DNA from: Tetrahymena thermophila SB210
Lineage: Eukaryota; Ciliophora; Oligohymenophorea; Hymenostomatida; Tetrahymenidae
Reading direction: 5' to 3'
Length of the DNA stretch: 64,000 nt
Assembly: GCF_000189635.1 (NCBI RefSeq)
Contig: NW_002476216.1
Coordinates: 186,001 to 250,000 of the forward strand
The position numbers and the translations under genes are program-made. The notes under the pieces were generated by a model. That model made no database searches, was not told the DNA's origin, and was given only the letters and a program-made list of their open reading frames with translations. Positions 63,027 to 64,000 of the stretch are shown here, in pieces. Positions within the stretch are counted from its first letter, which is position 1; each line of letters begins with the position of its first letter.

Positions 63027-64000
63027 ATGAATAGTTATTTAGAAGATAGCATGCTTTCATCGATCAAGATGGGCAACTTATAAAAAATTAAAGAAGTAAA
63101 ATTTGGTGAAGCAGGCGGAGGAAATGAAGATGATCAAAATGATGCTAAAAGTCCTTTGAATCAAATAGCAAATAATATAAGTCGTCAAACTCGACAAGCT
63201 GAGTCAGAAGTAGAAGATGATGGTAGCAACGAAGAGGAAATTAGTAGTTAAAAAGAGAGTAAAGTGAGGAAACGCTATGAGAATTTGCTTAATTTTGGCA
63301 AATAGCCTTAAATCAATTAGAAAGTTTTAAAATAGTATGTAAATGAGTATGGTTATTTATCAGATTCTAATGACGATGTGTTGCAGGAAGAGAAATCTCT
63401 GCGACTTTGTTAGTTTCTTCTACTATTAGATAATAATACCAGCAATTTATTTACAGGTTTTAATTAAAATCAACTAAATGGAGGGACTTATTAAATGCTA
63501 GCATGTCAAAATAATACTCCTGAAATAAAAAAGAAGACAAGCAATTCAGAGAGACTCGATGAAATTGATAAAAATACTTCTGTCATACTTGATTGCTACA
63601 CAATTAACAATGTGGAAGGTGATTAATAGAATAAAAGTAATTTCAACATACCATCAAATAAATTAATTTTAGAAGATTGGCAGCAATTTAACATGCAATT
63701 ATAGAATAAACCACCTCAACTAATGAGTAAGACTCACTAAATACTGAGGAGTCTTTCTTTTACAGACAAAAGCCAGCAGTAAGTAAAAAACAATAAAAAG
63801 TTTAATCGCAGCAACTCGTATGAAATATAAAGAAGTGTCACTTCAAAAGGATTATTTTAAAGCAAACAAACTTTGAGAGTTTTTATCAACAATTTCATAA
63901 AAGAAAAAAGAAAATGTTTGAAAGATAATAAAAATCACAAACAAACATTCTTTAAGTTTCAGAGCATGAGGGATTTAGACTATTCATTAACAGAAGACAA
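63027..64000 (+). CDS. 5' part of an unrecognised gene, cut by the window end
   Basis: The frame opens at ATG 63027-63029 and stays free of TGA for 324 codons to the window edge, with many TAA/TAG Gln codons. The visible residues are acidic at first (SEVEDDGSNEEEISSQ), then mixed polar, and turn basic near the end (VFINNFIKEKRKCLKDNKN, KFQSMRDLDYSL). Such long polar leaders ahead of a basic segment occur in ciliate ion-channel and kinase proteins, but no domain is visible here and no function is assigned. No convincing intron was seen in this part. Confidence 0.75.

Noticed and set aside
1-64000. CRISPR arrays, bacterial operons, ribosome binding sites, rRNA genes
   Set aside because: The window is eukaryotic by code, introns and gene content; no regular short spaced repeats or rRNA sequence were seen.

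Overview
The window is nuclear DNA of a ciliate that reads TAA and TAG as glutamine and stops only at TGA. The translation elongation factor EF-1alpha (4829-6136, minus strand) is collinear with the family only if two in-frame TAGs/TAAs near 5774, 5333 and 5131 are read as Gln and a TGA ends it at 435 aa. Every other gene model here also ends at TGA and carries many in-frame TAA/TAG. Very AT-rich DNA, long intergenic spacers, AT-rich GT-AG introns (mostly 50-400 nt) and an EF-1alpha that looks like the Tetrahymena protein point to Tetrahymena or a close oligohymenophorean relative. Species is not determined. No telomeric G4T2 array or chromosome-breakage motif was noticed.

Layout. 1-2.4 kb: seven diverged copies of a ~350-bp tandem repeat with a conserved ~115-bp core. 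3.3-3.8 kb: three identical tRNA-Leu(AAG) genes. 4.8-6.1 kb: EF-1alpha (minus). 11.24-11.32 kb: a C/D-box snoRNA candidate (plus). 12.0-13.0 kb: CDF/ZnT zinc transporter (minus). 15.8-17.9 kb: RBR-type E3 ligase (minus). 18.9-21.9 kb: BBS7 subunit of the BBSome, six exons (minus). 23.9-26.4 kb: three-RRM protein of PTB/hnRNP-L type (minus). 26.4-38.1 kb: mostly gene-poor, with a compositional island at 32.7-34.0 kb that holds G/T tracts, degenerate repeats and a 304-codon open frame. 38.1-40.4 kb: thioredoxin-fold protein, two exons (plus). 41.6-44.3 kb: unrecognised coiled-coil, Q/N-rich protein, four exons (plus). 45.0-45.8 kb: small Ser/Asn/Gln-rich gene (minus). 46.1-49.1 kb: six-Kelch plus two-BTB protein with LZTR1-type architecture, nine exons (minus). 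51.4-58.4 kb: ~2000-aa protein with a Q/N-rich N-terminal two-thirds and C-terminal TPRs, nine exons (plus). 58.8-61.1 kb: unrecognised Q/S/N-rich protein, six exons (minus). 63.0-64.0 kb: 5' part of a gene running off the window (plus).

The genes do not form a pathway or operon; they are separate monocistronic eukaryotic genes. Themes are translation (EF-1alpha, tRNA-Leu, rRNA modification guide), ciliary trafficking (BBS7), ubiquitin signalling (RBR ligase; Kelch-BTB proteins are usually Cullin-3 adaptors) and zinc homeostasis. Exon boundaries were read by eye from reading-frame phase, GT/AG sites and family alignment; all models keep frame, but individual splice sites are predictions. No clearly new biological system was identified. 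The least explained items are the 5' repeat array and the 32.7-34.0 kb island.
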